A DNA stretch of 64,000 nucleotides from CAVTWD01 sp963738325 (GCA_963738325.1 CAVTWD010000013.1:310001-374000), one strand, 5' to 3'; shown: positions 53,174-62,339, numbered from the stretch's first letter. The notes: generated by a model not told the origin, from the letters alone. Numbers and translations are program-made.

Positions 53174-54199
53174 TCATCCCACCATCTCCGCGATTCGCTC
53201 CAGCAGTGGCGGCGGCCCCTGGACGAGCATCGTGGTGAGGCACGTCTCCTTCCACCTCGGGAGCTCCTCGGCGACTTTGGCCAGCGGTCCGATCAAGGCC
53301 ACGTCCTCGACCATCTCCGTGGGCACCGCGGCGACCGCCGCCTTCCTGTCACCGCCGAGATAGTGGTCCTGGATGACCTCGCACTCGGCCTCCCACCCCA
53401 TGCGCGCGAAGACGTCGAGGTGGAAGTTGCGGCCCTTGGCGCCCATGCCGCCGATGTAGAGGGCGAGCATCGGGCGCATGAAGTCGGCGCACGACTCCGC
53501 GTCGTCGCCGATGATCACCGGGACGCCGGCTACCACCTCGAACTCCCCCGTCGCCGGCGGTTCAGTCCGGCGAGCCATGCCCTCTGACAGCGCCGCCCGG
53601 TAGAACGAGTCGCTCTTCGGAGAGAAGAAGAGGGGCAACCAGCCATCGCCGATCTCGGCGGCCAGCGCGACGTTCTTCGGGCCTTCGGCGGCGAGCAGGA
53701 TCGGTATCCGTGGCCGCAGCGGGTGCACCGTCGAACGCAGCGGTTTGCCGAGGCCCGACCCGCCACGCGCCGGCAACGAGAAGAAGTCGCCGTGGAACTC
53801 GACGGGTTCCTCCCGGGCGACGATGCGCCGGATGATGTCGACGTACTCGCGGGTGCGAGCCAGTGGCCGCTCGTAGGGCTGCCCGTACCAGCCCTCCACC
53901 ACCTGTGGCCCTGACGCACCGAGGCCGAGCAAGAACCGACCCCCCGACAGGTGGTCCATGGTGATGGCAGCCATCGCGGTCGCCGCAGGCGTCCTCGCCG
54001 CCATCTGCATGATGGCCGTGCCCAGGCGCAGCCTCTCGGTACGCGCCCCCCACCACGCGAGCGGAGTCAACGCGTCCGACCCGTACGCCTCCGCGGTCCA
54101 CACGGAGTCGAACCCGAGACGCTCCGCCGCCGCCGACTGCTCCGGCACGCCGGCGGGCGGACCCGCTGACCAGTACCCGGTGCTGATTCCCAGCTTCAC
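53174..54199 (-). CDS. Luciferase-like (F420-dependent type) oxidoreductase
   Basis: GTG 54199 with GAGGAGG upstream. 341 aa: MKLGISTGYWSAGPPAGVPE, GFDSVWTAEAYGSDALTPLA, RLRLGTAIMQMAARTPAATA, LSGGRFLLGLGASGPQVVEG and IPILLAAEGPKNVALAAEIG. These are the blocks of F420-dependent LLM proteins. Substrate unknown. The gene upstream on this strand is a truncated regulator. Confidence 0.93.
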   Translation of the reverse strand: MKLGISTGYWSAGPPAGVPEQSAAAERLGFDSVWTAEAYGSDALTPLAWWGARTERLRLGTAIMQMAARTPAATAMAAITMDHLSGGRFLLGLGASGPQVVEGWYGQPYERPLARTREYVDIIRRIVAREEPVEFHGDFFSLPARGGSGLGKPLRSTVHPLRPRIPILLAAEGPKNVALAAEIGDGWLPLFFSPKSDSFYRAALSEGMARRTEPPATGEFEVVAGVPVIIGDDAESCADFMRPMLALYIGGMGAKGRNFHLDVFARMGWEAECEVIQDHYLGGDRKAAVAAVPTEMVEDVALIGPLAKVAEELPRWKETCLTTMLVQGPPPLLERIAEMVG

Positions 54200-54384
54200 G
54201 ACACCCTCCTCGCTCCTCGATGCCCGTCATAACACCGCCGCGCCTCGCTCCACGAACCCTCGACGCGGCCGAGGCCGTGTCGGCCCAGGGGACGCCACCC
54301 AAGTGGAGGAGGACGCAGAGGCACTCGTCGGTTCCCCCCTGTTTCGCGCGCCCGGGGGGCCGCCCGCCGCCACCAACTCCTCGT

Positions 54385-54469
54385 CGAAGGCGCGGTGGAG
54401 CAGTCGCCCCGTCATGCTCACCTCGGGCCCGATCGGTTCCTCCACCGTTTGCCGCCGATCGCGTCCCAT
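54385..54469 (-). pseudogene. N-terminal fragment of a MarR-type regulator
   Basis: The first 28 or so residues, MGRDRRQTVEEPIGPEVSMT then GRLLHRAFDEELVAAGG, match the opening helix of actinobacterial MarR proteins. After AAGG the sequence becomes unrelated, so the winged helix is lost. It faces a promoter with palindromes and an SDR gene, the usual position of an autoregulated MarR gene. Confidence 0.65.
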
Positions 54470-54496
54470 GCCGCTGTCTCTATCTTACGCTACGAC

Positions 54497-54530
54497 TTGA
54501 CATCTAATAATTAGATCTCTAATCATAGTC
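54497..54530 (+). promoter_or_regulatory. Sigma-70-type promoter overlapped by palindromic operators
   Basis: TTGACA at 54497-54502 is followed 17 bases later by TAATCA (54520-54525). ATCTAATAATTAGAT (54502-54516) is a perfect palindrome with 7-bp arms, and TTAGA-TC-TCTAA overlaps it. The AT-rich palindrome is typical of MarR operators. The downstream gene is the SDR at 54569. Confidence 0.7.
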
Positions 54531-54568
54531 TGAGACCGATACCGGAAAGCCCATGACAGGAGATCTGT

Positions 54569-55384
54569 ATGACGAACACACGGTCTGACAACGCGGGCCG
54601 GGTCGCCCTCGTCGCCGGAGCCAGCCGCGGAATCGGCGCCGAGGTGGCCCGGGCGTTCGCCGCCGCCGGCTACGCCGTCATGCTCGGCGCCCGCGACGCC
54701 GACGCCCTGCAAGACGTCGTCGACGACATCATCTCCGCGGGTGGCCGGGCCCTCGGCGCGGCCACCGACGTCGGAGACGGAGCGTCGATGCGCACCCTCG
54801 TCGACCGCACCGTCGAGACGTTCGGTCGTCTCGACGCCGCATTCAACAACGCCACCGACGGGCCGCCGCCGGCACCGCTCGCGGACATCGAACCGGCAGA
54901 GTTCGACGTGGGCGTCCGCACCAACGTCCGCGGCACGTTCCTCGGCCTGAAGTACGAGATCCCCGCCATGCTCGACAGCGGCGGCGGTGCCATCGTCAAC
55001 ATGGCCTCGGTCGCCGGGGTCCGGGCGACGACCAACCTCGCTGCCTACGTCGCCGGGAAGTCCGCGATCATCGGGCTCACCAAGGTTGCCGCCCTCGATT
55101 ATGCGGACCGCGCCATCCGCGTCAACGTCGTCGCCCCAGGTCCGATCCTCACCCACCATCTCGAACGAGCCGGCGTCGAGGCCCAGCGGCTCGCCGGCCA
55201 GTCCGTGCCGATGGGCCGCGTCGGAACGACCGCCGAGGTCGCCGACGTCGTGCTGTGGCTGTGCTCGGAGCAGTCGTCGTTCGTCACCGGCGCCACCGTG
55301 CCCGTCGACGGCGGTCAGCTGGCCGGCAACAAGCCCCCTCAGATGTACCGCCAAGGCATCGGGATGGCCCCGACCGCCGCCTGA
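54569..55384 (+). CDS. Short-chain dehydrogenase/reductase, probable MarR-operator target
   Basis: 271 aa; ATG has an AGGAGA site. VALVAGASRGIGAEVARAFA is the dinucleotide loop. AAFNNATDG replaces NNAG. VNMASVAGVRATTNLAAYVA and GKSAIIGLTK hold the Ser, Tyr and Lys. The end, FVTGATVPVDGGQLAGNKPP, is the usual C-terminal signature. Classical SDR, substrate unknown. It lies in one transcription unit with the SnoaL-like gene that the insertion sequence interrupts 38 bases downstream. Confidence 0.93.
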   Translation: MTNTRSDNAGRVALVAGASRGIGAEVARAFAAAGYAVMLGARDADALQDVVDDIISAGGRALGAATDVGDGASMRTLVDRTVETFGRLDAAFNNATDGPPPAPLADIEPAEFDVGVRTNVRGTFLGLKYEIPAMLDSGGGAIVNMASVAGVRATTNLAAYVAGKSAIIGLTKVAALDYADRAIRVNVVAPGPILTHHLERAGVEAQRLAGQSVPMGRVGTTAEVADVVLWLCSEQSSFVTGATVPVDGGQLAGNKPPQMYRQGIGMAPTAA

Positions 55385-57650
55385 CCACCCTCGATCGACG
55401 AATCCCAAAGGAATCCCCACGATGACCACCACCACCGATGAGATTCCAGACCTCCTTGTGTAGGCGCAAAGTCTCTGCGAGCGTTGATGTCTCTTTGACC
55501 GAGTAGAGGAGGGTGAGTGCGGTCCCGGGGTAGAGGGTTTCGGCGGCGGTGAGTTGCTCGCAGAGGGCGGCGAGCGCCCTTGTGCGGCGAGGGGCCGAGA
55601 GCGGCTCGATGCGGATGTGGAGCTCGTTCCCGTTGATCTGGAGATCAGCTGAGGTCTTGAAGATCTCGCGCAGCAGGGAGCGGGCTTCGTCCTGTGCTCG
55701 GGCGTAGTGCGGCTCGATCATCCGGGCGAGGGCCGACTCGGCGTTGTAGGTGGCCATGCGGATGGCGTCCATGATCCTCTTGCGCTCGACGTCGAGGCGC
55801 ACAGCACCGGGGCGCGCCTGTTGGAGGGGGACCTTGGCCGGGATCGACTTGGCGCGCTGGGCTCGGGCCTCGAGCTCGGCGTAGGCGTCAGCGAACGCTT
55901 CTGCCAGCTCGGGTGTCGGCTTGCGTCCGTTGACCGAGCTGCGTCCGGCGGCTTGCTCGGCAGCCTCGATCAGGTTGCGGGCCTCGCGCACCTTGCGATC
56001 GGCGTCGCGCCGGGCGGGGTTCGCCACCAGGCGGTCCGGGTCGTCGGGGACGGTCTCGTAGGCGTCGAGGGCGTCGAGGCCGTAGTGGGCGCGCTGGTAT
56101 CGGAAGAAGTTCTCCTGGCGCCAGCGGCTGAACATGGCGTGGGCGAGGAGGCCGACGTCGGGGTCGGCCCGGGTGGTGAGAACCTGGGTTTGGTGGCCGC
56201 TCGTCGGATCCAGACGGGTGATCTGGCGGCAGGCGAAGCGTCGGCGTTTGGTGTCGTAGGGGATGCGGACCCGTCGATCGGCGAGCAGGTAGTCGTGGGA
56301 GCGTCCGAGCTCGTCGACAAAGACGTGAGGGGCGAAGGCGCGGCGGGGCTCTCGGGCGGCGGGGCCTTTCCGGTAGGTCAAGATGTCGAAGCCGGCCTTG
56401 TCCAGCTGGGCGAAGAGCTTGGGTGACCAGCCGCCTCGGTCGAAGCAGATGGTCGGGCGAGCGTCGGGGCCGAGCAGCTCGCGGACCTTGCTCGTCACTA
56501 CCTTGAGCTCGCCGGCGAGACTGGCGCCGGGCGGGGCCTGCCAGACCAGCAGCCCGTCGCCGAAGCGATCCGACACCCAGGTGTCGACCTCGGCGGGCAT
56601 GGCGATGCGCATGCGGGCCAGGTGGGCCTTGGGGATCTCGGCCTTGCCGTGATAGGCGCGCACGTGCCCGTCCACGTACAGCAGGCCCACCGCCTCGGGG
56701 TGCGCCTCGATGTGGTGACGCGCCAGCCCCATCACCAGCTCGTCGCTCGTGTGCTCCTTGGCCAGCTCCGCCATCCGGAAACGCAGGCGGGTGACCTCCG
56801 GGGCCCGATCCAGGCCGAGGAGGCGTCCGATCGAGGAGGGATCGAGCCGGGTGAGCCCCTCGGCGCGCGGCTCACCACACAGGCACGAGAAGACCACGCA
56901 CAAGATCAGCGAGCGCAGGCCGTAGAAAGCCGAACGCTGAACTCCTACCACCTTGCGCCCAGCGCCGTAGACCGAGGCGGCGACCGCCAACAGCCCGGTG
57001 GCGGCGAGCGTCGGCAGGATCACCAGCGCGCCGACCAGCGGCAGCGACGCGCCCTCGGTGATCACCGGTGCGGCTTCCTCGAGCATCCCCCGGCGTGCCG
57101 CCCGCCGCTCGGCGCTGCGCTCGACCGGCCGGTTCAGCGCGACCAGGCCCGTCGCCGGCTCATCAGGCACAGGCGGTGGCGCCAGCTCGGGCACCGTGGC
57201 CCGCCGCACCGTGTCGGTGGAGACACCGGCAGCCTCGGCCACCTGGGCGAGGGTCATCCCCCCGGCCCGAAGCCGACGGATCTCGGCCGCCTTCTCCTCG
57301 GTCAGCTTGGACGGGCCCTTCGGTCCCTTGGGCTGTGGCAACAGCGCCTCAAGACCGCCTCGCTCATAGTCACCCCGCCAGCGCCACAGCGTCGACTCGC
57401 TCACCCCGAACGCCCTGGCCACCTCCCGCTGGTCGGCGGCGTCGACGTTCACCAGCTGCACCGCGGCGAGCCGGCGCATCGCAGTGTCCGAGCCGCCCCA
57501 GGTCCACGCCGCCTGCCCCCAGACGAAGACCGTCCCCGCACCCTCGTCGTCTTCGAGGACCGCCACCCCGTCGCCCACGATCACCGAACCCGCCGGCGCC
57601 AAGGGCAGAGGCTGCTGCACGGACCCCAGTCTCTCCGCTGCCACCGCCAT
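55284..57650 (-). CDS. DDE transposase without a stop inside the element
   Basis: ATG 57650 is likely (57677 is open too). The N-terminal helix-turn-helix reads ADQREVARAFGVSESTLWRW and a second one reads MTLAQVAEAAGVSTDTVRRA. Probable catalytic acids lie in LLYVDGHVRAYHG, TICFDRGGWSPKLFAQ and RWRQENFFRYQRAHYGLD. About 788 residues. The frame runs through the left terminal repeat (ending LRLHKEVW at 55446) and continues 53 codons into antisense of the SDR gene before a stop at 55284. The stop codon therefore comes from the target, not the element. Confidence 0.88.
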   Translation of the reverse strand: MAVAAERLGSVQQPLPLAPAGSVIVGDGVAVLEDDEGAGTVFVWGQAAWTWGGSDTAMRRLAAVQLVNVDAADQREVARAFGVSESTLWRWRGDYERGGLEALLPQPKGPKGPSKLTEEKAAEIRRLRAGGMTLAQVAEAAGVSTDTVRRATVPELAPPPVPDEPATGLVALNRPVERSAERRAARRGMLEEAAPVITEGASLPLVGALVILPTLAATGLLAVAASVYGAGRKVVGVQRSAFYGLRSLILCVVFSCLCGEPRAEGLTRLDPSSIGRLLGLDRAPEVTRLRFRMAELAKEHTSDELVMGLARHHIEAHPEAVGLLYVDGHVRAYHGKAEIPKAHLARMRIAMPAEVDTWVSDRFGDGLLVWQAPPGASLAGELKVVTSKVRELLGPDARPTICFDRGGWSPKLFAQLDKAGFDILTYRKGPAAREPRRAFAPHVFVDELGRSHDYLLADRRVRIPYDTKRRRFACRQITRLDPTSGHQTQVLTTRADPDVGLLAHAMFSRWRQENFFRYQRAHYGLDALDAYETVPDDPDRLVANPARRDADRKVREARNLIEAAEQAAGRSSVNGRKPTPELAEAFADAYAELEARAQRAKSIPAKVPLQQARPGAVRLDVERKRIMDAIRMATYNAESALARMIEPHYARAQDEARSLLREIFKTSADLQINGNELHIRIEPLSAPRRTRALAALCEQLTAAETLYPGTALTLLYSVKETSTLAETLRLHKEVWNLIGGGGHRGDSFGIRRSRVVRRRSGPSRCLGGTSEGACCRPADRRRRARWRR
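55422..55445 (+). pseudogene. 5' end (8 codons) of the SnoaL-like gene interrupted by the insertion sequence
   Basis: ATG 55422 with AAAGGA upstream encodes MTTTTDEI; the frame is broken by the insertion at 55446. It continues at 57772. Confidence 0.8.
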
Positions 57651-57768
57651 CGTCCGGCCCCCCAAGCAACACGACATACCTCGCGTCCATTATCTCAGCC
57701 TTGGACCCGGCGTGCGTGGACTCTCCCTGGTCAGCGAACTCCAACCGCCGCTACACCAGGAGGTCTGG
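55446..57768 (-). mobile_element. Insertion sequence, 2,323 bp
   Basis: The ends form inverted repeats: CCAGACCTCCTTGTGTAG at the left and, read inward from the right, CCAGACCTCCTGGTGTAG (17 of 18 match). The trinucleotide ATT flanks both ends (55443-55445 and 57769-57771), consistent with a 3-bp target duplication. Removing the element and one ATT rejoins an intact SnoaL-like frame. It carries one long transposase gene. Family not assigned. Confidence 0.88.
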
Positions 57769-57771
57769 ATT

Positions 57772-58161
57772 CGGAAGCGCGGCGAGCGATGGACGGTCGC
57801 CGAGATTGCTGCTGACACGGACACCCTGGCCTCCATCGTGACGGACGACTTCCGCCTCGTCGGCCCATTCGGGTTCGTCCTCGACCGCAAGCAATGGCTC
57901 GACCGCTACCGCTGCGGGGACTTCGCCACCAGGGGCTTGAGGTGGCACGACGTTGACGTCCGCGACTACGGCGATATGGCCGTTTCGATCGGCACCCAGA
58001 CTCAAGAGGCTGCCTACAAGGGCACCCCGACGAACGGCGACTTCCGCGTCAGCCACGTCTTCCTCCGACACGACGGGCGCTGGGCCATCGCCACGATGCA
58101 CCTCAGCCTCACGTCGCCACCGACACCGCCCGCCCGGACACCCTCAACCGACGAGGCGTGA
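57772..58161 (+). pseudogene. Remainder of the interrupted SnoaL-like (DUF4440-type) gene
   Basis: From the insertion site the frame reads RKRGERWTVAEIAADTDTLA, SIVTDDFRLVGPFGFVLDRK, QWLDRYRCGDFATRGLRWHD and VFLRHDGRWAIATMHLSL, the cone-shaped NTF2/SnoaL fold used by many small isomerases and hydrolases. Joined to the eight codons at 55422 it would give 137 aa. The gene follows the SDR and may act on the same substrate. Without excision it is inactive. Confidence 0.85.
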
Positions 58162-58228
58162 GCGCGAACAGCGATCGACTCGATACGCACGCGGTCCCCG
58201 CCCGTCGCCGTGCCGTCGCGGCTTGGTG

Positions 58229-58432
58229 CTATCGCTGGGCGATGCCGGCGAGCTGCAGGGCTTCACGCCGGCTGCGGACGTCCTGGATGTGGACGATTCG
58301 ACCATGGCGGACGTTGATGACCTGAAAGACCTGCCGCCTTCGGGGGAAGATCGTGAACGTTACGACGGCCTGTTCGTTGTCGCCGGCCTCGACCTCGATG
58401 GTCGCCGTGGCGCTCGGTGTCGTGGCTCGCAC
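58229..58432 (-). pseudogene. C-terminal fragment of an NTF2/SnoaL-like protein
   Basis: The text EAGDNEQAVVTFTIFPRRRQ, then VFQVINVRHGRIVHIQDVRS, is the end of a SnoaL-like fold. No N-terminal part is found in frame; upstream lies DUF899 debris. Either a fragment or a heavily frameshifted gene. Confidence 0.6.
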
Positions 58433-58529
58433 CTTGTCCCGTTGGCCTTGGAGGACCGCACGGGCCTCATCGCGGCCGTGTCAATACATCTGCCGTTGGC
58501 GAGGAGTCCGCGAGGGGCACTTCGCCAGT

Positions 58530-58783
58530 GCACCTCGTCGTCCACGACACGCAGGGTGAGCTGCCCCTGGGGCCCGATCAGGGCGAGCCTGGCGTCTACT
58601 CGACCATGGGTAGTCGCCGTCGGGCCGCGGCGATCGCGTCGCCTTCCCGGGGGTGCGCCTTCTCCCGAACCGCAACCTGTCCACTTCGGCCTCGAAGGCG
58701 GCCCGGTCGACGGCCGCAGGCAGGCTCGGTGCGTTGATGGCGTCGGCCGCCGGGCGGCCCGGGTTTGTTGAGTCATCCTTCAC
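58530..58783 (-). pseudogene. N-terminal fragment of a DUF899 family protein, frameshifted
   Basis: GTG 58783 with GAGGAGA upstream starts MKDDSTNPGRPAADAINAPS, then DRAAFEAEVDRLR. Other frames continue with VREKAHPREGDAIAAARRRL, PMVE and ARLALIGPQGQLTLRVVDD. That order matches the beginning of DUF899 thioredoxin-like proteins. At least two frame changes occur and the C-terminal two thirds are missing. Confidence 0.7.
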
Positions 58784-59056
58784 GACTGTCTCCTCTCATG
58801 GTTCCGGCGACAACGCCCCGTCGGGCGGCCCCGAGCGAGGAAGCCCCGAACCTTCCCGAAACTCAGTCACGGTCCAGGCATGTCATGCGACTCGCACAGC
58901 AGGGGGTTCGTCGTGTCGTGCTCCGGATGAGGCCATCGAGCATAGGTTCGGTAGAGCCGAGTCGTGCGGCGCCGCGTTCCCGCAACCTGGGTACGAAGCA
59001 GCATGTTCGGGCAGCCGATCGAACATGCTCAGTCAGTGTCGGAAACGCGGTGCGCT
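58784..59056. other. Gap with no supported gene
   Basis: 273 bases; nothing recognised on either strand. Confidence 0.35.
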
Positions 59057-59467
59057 TCACTCCCGCATGGCCGGCGTCACCGTCAGCCCGACGAGCAGCC
59101 CCTCCGGTGACATCACGTGCACGATGCGCTGGCCCCACGGCATCGTCCGCGGCTCGTGCAGCAGCCGGTAGCCCGCCGACTGCAACTCGCGTGCGGCGGC
59201 ATCGACGTCGTCGACGTCGAACTCGACGGTCGCTTGCGGTTCCGGGACGTCCGCCGGCCACACCGTGGTACCGAAGCACGCGTCTGCCGCTTCCGACAGT
59301 CGCCACAACCCGAGGTGCTTCAGGCCGTCGACCGCGCTCGTTGCGACGTAGTCGTACTCGGCGTCGACGACCTGCAAGGGCAGCCCGAGCGTCCTCTTAT
59401 AGAAGCGCATGCTTTCGTCGCGATCGCGGACGATCGGCGAGAACCCTGCGCAGAACAGCACCTTCAC
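59057..59467 (-). CDS. VOC (glyoxalase-like) family protein
   Basis: 136 aa: MKVLFCAGFSPIVRDRDESM, FYKRTLGLPLQVVDAEYDYV, ATVEFDVDDVDAAARELQSA, GYRLLHEPRTMPWGQRIVHV and MSPEGLLVGLTVTP. It is a single VOC domain with two beta-alpha-beta-beta-beta modules. Metal-ligand positions are not clearly the glyoxalase I set, so a resistance, isomerase or unknown role is possible. GTGAACACGTGAAG context with AGGAGG upstream supports the start. Confidence 0.9.
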   Translation of the reverse strand: MKVLFCAGFSPIVRDRDESMRFYKRTLGLPLQVVDAEYDYVATSAVDGLKHLGLWRLSEAADACFGTTVWPADVPEPQATVEFDVDDVDAAARELQSAGYRLLHEPRTMPWGQRIVHVMSPEGLLVGLTVTPAMRE

Positions 59468-59945
59468 GTGTTCACCTCCTGGACGAGCGTTCGTGACGAG
59501 TCTCGCGTCGATCGCCGGCGATGTCTTGAACAGATCATGCGTTCGACGTGTTCGTGGTCATCAGTACCCGCCTTGCACTCAGACGCCGACAGTCTCGCCA
59601 GGGAACATGCCGAGTCGGCGTCAGACCAATGGCGCCGAGTGCGTCGGACACATGCTCGACCTGGGACGGCCGCCGGCGCACGGTAGTAACACGACGTCGT
59701 CGACGCCGGCCTCGGCCAGGCGGCGCAGCTCCGTCTCGAGGTGGTCGAAGGGCATCGCCGTATCGGCCCGCACCGCCAGCACGTACGCTGGTCCTATCAC
59801 CGTCGCCATGTTCTGCACGACGTGTGGCTCCCGGAGAAGTGCCACCAGGTGTACGCCACGACTGCGCAGCACTGGCATGGCTCGTGGAGCGCTACCTCAC
59901 CCCGGCAATCGTTCCGATTCCCCTTCGCCAGCAACATGATCGCCC
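59468..59945. other. Mostly non-coding region with a possible oxidoreductase remnant
   Basis: No intact gene. On the minus strand, 59621-59878 reads NMATVIGPAYVLAVRADTAM and LRRLAEAGVDDVVLLPCAGG. This resembles the C-terminus of luciferase-like oxidoreductases but is too short to be sure. Confidence 0.4.
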
Positions 59946-60852
59946 TCAGGCGTTGGCGGCGGTTGGATCGTAGGAGCCGACGGTGAACTCGGCGCCTTGG
60001 GGATCCCGGATGGTGGCGATCCGGACCAGGCCTCCCCCACGGTCAGCCGGTGGCGACACCACGGTGCCACCGAGCTTCACCGCCCGCTCCGCCAGGGCAT
60101 CCGTGTCGGCGACCGAGAACGTCACGCTCCAGTGCGATGAGATGACGGCGTCGCCAACCGCCGTCATCCACCCGATGGCGTCGCTGAACCCATCGGGGAC
60201 CGACGCGTCAGCGTGGCGGCGTTTGATGTCTGGATCACGGATGGCCAGGAAGTCGCCGTAGCCGGGAAGTCGCCAGATGAAGCTCTCGCCCTCGGCCTCG
60301 CCACCTCCGAAGTCGACCGGGTCGGCCAGCCAACCGAAGATTGCGCCGTAGAACGCCTTGGCGCGGTCGGGATTGTTGGTGCTGAGATCGCTCGAGTCCC
60401 ACGTGCCCGGGTAGTTTGACCAGTTGGGCACCGTGGCGGTAGCCAGGCTGCCACAGACGGATGTGGGCGCCGTCGGGATCGACGAGGGCGGCCCACCGGC
60501 CGGCGACGGCGCCTGGTGGACCGGCGTCGACCGGCGCAACCAGCGTCGCAGCGCCGAGCGGGACAGCCTGCGCGGTGGTGGCGTCTGCGTCGGCGACACT
60601 GACGTACGTGTTCCACGTCGGCGTGCCGGTCACTCCGGGCGTCGGTGAGGCGATGGCGGCGATGTCGAATCCGCGGAGGCTGGCGACGAGGTACTCGTCG
60701 TCCACCTGCGGCGGCAGCTTGTTCTCGAAGACCCAGCCCAAGAGCGGGCCGTAGAACGCGGCGGCCGCCTCCGGATCAGGCTGCTCGGTGTCGATCAGAC
60801 GGGGGACGCCAGGCGGGTAGCTCGTGCGGTCGATGACTTCGGTCGCGGCCAT
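59946..60852 (-). pseudogene. Two-domain VOC protein, one frameshift
   Basis: About 302 aa. Domain 1 (frame from ATG 60852): PPGVPRLIDTEQPDPEAAAA, FYGPLLGWVFENKLP, WAALVDPDGAHIRLWQPG. After a one-base shift near 60430, domain 2: NWSNYPGTWDSSDLSTNNPD, RAKAFYGAIFGWLADPVDFG, VTFSVADTDALAERAVKLGG and IRDPQGAEFTVGSYD. The layout matches actinobacterial double-VOC proteins of about 260-300 aa (CFP30B-like). Activity unknown. The shift may be a sequence error. Confidence 0.85.
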
Positions 60853-61851
60853 GCGTGCATGATGTCATGGCGACGTGGCCACGTCCGGGCCACGTTCGCG
60901 TGTCCTGCGCAAGGGCGAGCCGCACGAGCAGGTCGTGGATGTCGGCGCGGTCACTCACGCGACGTCCCTCGGTCTCGTTCACGACCCGAACCGCGCGGGC
61001 GATCGCGGTCTTCACCTCGGCGAGGTAGCCGACGTGGGCGCGATAGCCGTCGAGACCGACCTTCATCGTGAGGATCGACACGTGGGTACCGCCGACCTGG
61101 GCCCACTTCGCCGCCGTGTCGACGACGTCGGCCGCCGCACGAGCGCGGGTCAGGATGAGCTCAAGACCGAACTGCTCCCCGTCGCGTCCCTCGCCAGCGA
61201 GGAGCGCGCGCACGCGGTCGAGTCGTTCGAGAGCGCCCTCGACATCGCCGGCGAAGGAAAAGCCGTCACCCATCCGGCTGGCGCGCCGGAACGCAGCCTC
61301 GCCGAAGCCCCCGAACCAGATCGGGATCTGCCGTCGTGGACGGGGATTGATGCAGCCGCGTTCGATGTGATCGAACTCACCGTCGAAGGTGACGAGCGGC
61401 TCCGACCACAACCGACGCAACAGAGACACCTGCTCGGTGAGGCGTCGACCGCGGCTCGCGAAGTCCTGCCCAAGCGCGTCGTACTCCACCCAGTTCCAAC
61501 CGGTACCCACACCGAGGCGGAGACGGCCGTGGGAGAGCAGATCGACATCGGCCGCTTGCTGCGCGACGAGGACCGTCTGGCGCTGGGGCAGGATCAGCAC
61601 ACCGGTCGCGAGCTCGATTCGGCTCGTGATCGCAGCCGCGAAGCCCATCGCGACGACGGGTCATGGAACGGATCGTGCTGGGTATACGGACCCCATAACG
61701 GCGGTTCACGGTCAGCATGGTCGGCACCCACGACGTGGTCGTAGAACAGCAGTGAGTCGTACTCGAGCTGTTCGACCGCGGCGGCGATCGACGGGAGCGC
61801 CTCGGGATCGTGAGACACCTCGATCTGCGGGAAGGCCACACCGAACTTCAT
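60776..61851 (-). pseudogene. Luciferase-like (F420-type) oxidoreductase, frameshifted, fused to a SnoaL-like start
   Basis: ATG 61851: MKFGVAFPQIEVSHDPEALP, LEYDSLLFYDHVVGADHADR. A one-base shift near 61665 leads to MGFAAAITSRIELATGVLIL, LSHGRLRLGVGTGWNWVEYD, IPIWFGGFGEAAFRRASRMG and GGTHVSILTMKVGLDGYRAH, the LLM pattern. The oxidoreductase homology ends near 60995. The frame then runs on through VSDRADIHDLLVRLALAQDT, which looks like the beginning of a SnoaL-like protein, and ends at 60776 inside the next gene. The stop of the true gene is therefore lost or displaced. Confidence 0.8.
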
Positions 61852-62306
61852 CCCTTGGCTCTCCTCGGATTCCTGGCACCACCATCGCGCCGCGGTTCGA
61901 TTCCTGCCTCGAGCACACGGCGCTCGACGATGCGCCACGCGCCGTCGAGACGGACCCACCGATCGTGGTACTCGCCCCACAGCACCATGTCCGGGCGTTC
62001 GTGATCGCGGTAACGGTGCCACGCGCGCACGTAGCTCACCGCGTCGGCCGTGGTCTCGCTGGTGAAGGTGATCGCGATGTTGCCGATGAGGTGCTGCGTC
62101 GCCTCGAACGGTGCGAGCGCTCTGTTCATCCAGTCGACGACGGCGTCGACGCCGTGGATGTCGCCGCTGTGCGGCGACGCGAACACACACTTGGTCGCGA
62201 AGACCTCGCGGTGGCCGTCGGTCTCGAGCCAATCCGTGGCCCGGGCGTACCGGAACATCTGATCGGCGATCGCCGAACGGTCTTCCAGGCGGTGGTCGTG
62301 GTCCAT
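61848..62306 (-). CDS. SnoaL-like (NTF2-fold) protein
   Basis: 152 aa: LEDRSAIADQMFRYARATDW, LETDGHREVFATKCVFASPH, FEATQHLIGNIAITFTSETT, VRAWHRYRDHERPDMVLWGE and YHDRWVRLDGAWRIVERRV. A complete NTF2-like cone fold of the SnoaL_4 type, common beside ring-hydroxylating and luciferase-like oxidoreductases. The stop overlaps the ATG of the oxidoreductase, so they form an operon. Confidence 0.9.
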   Translation of the reverse strand: MDHDHRLEDRSAIADQMFRYARATDWLETDGHREVFATKCVFASPHSGDIHGVDAVVDWMNRALAPFEATQHLIGNIAITFTSETTADAVSYVRAWHRYRDHERPDMVLWGEYHDRWVRLDGAWRIVERRVLEAGIEPRRDGGARNPRRAKG

Positions 62307-62339
62307 CAGGCCTCCCTCGTCGTACTGCGTCGTGTGGGC

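Noticed and set aside
54227..54384. Continuation of the MarR-like protein to 80 residues
   Set aside because: After about residue 30 the sequence is Ser/Pro/Arg-rich without the winged helix, so only the first part is annotated as a fragment.
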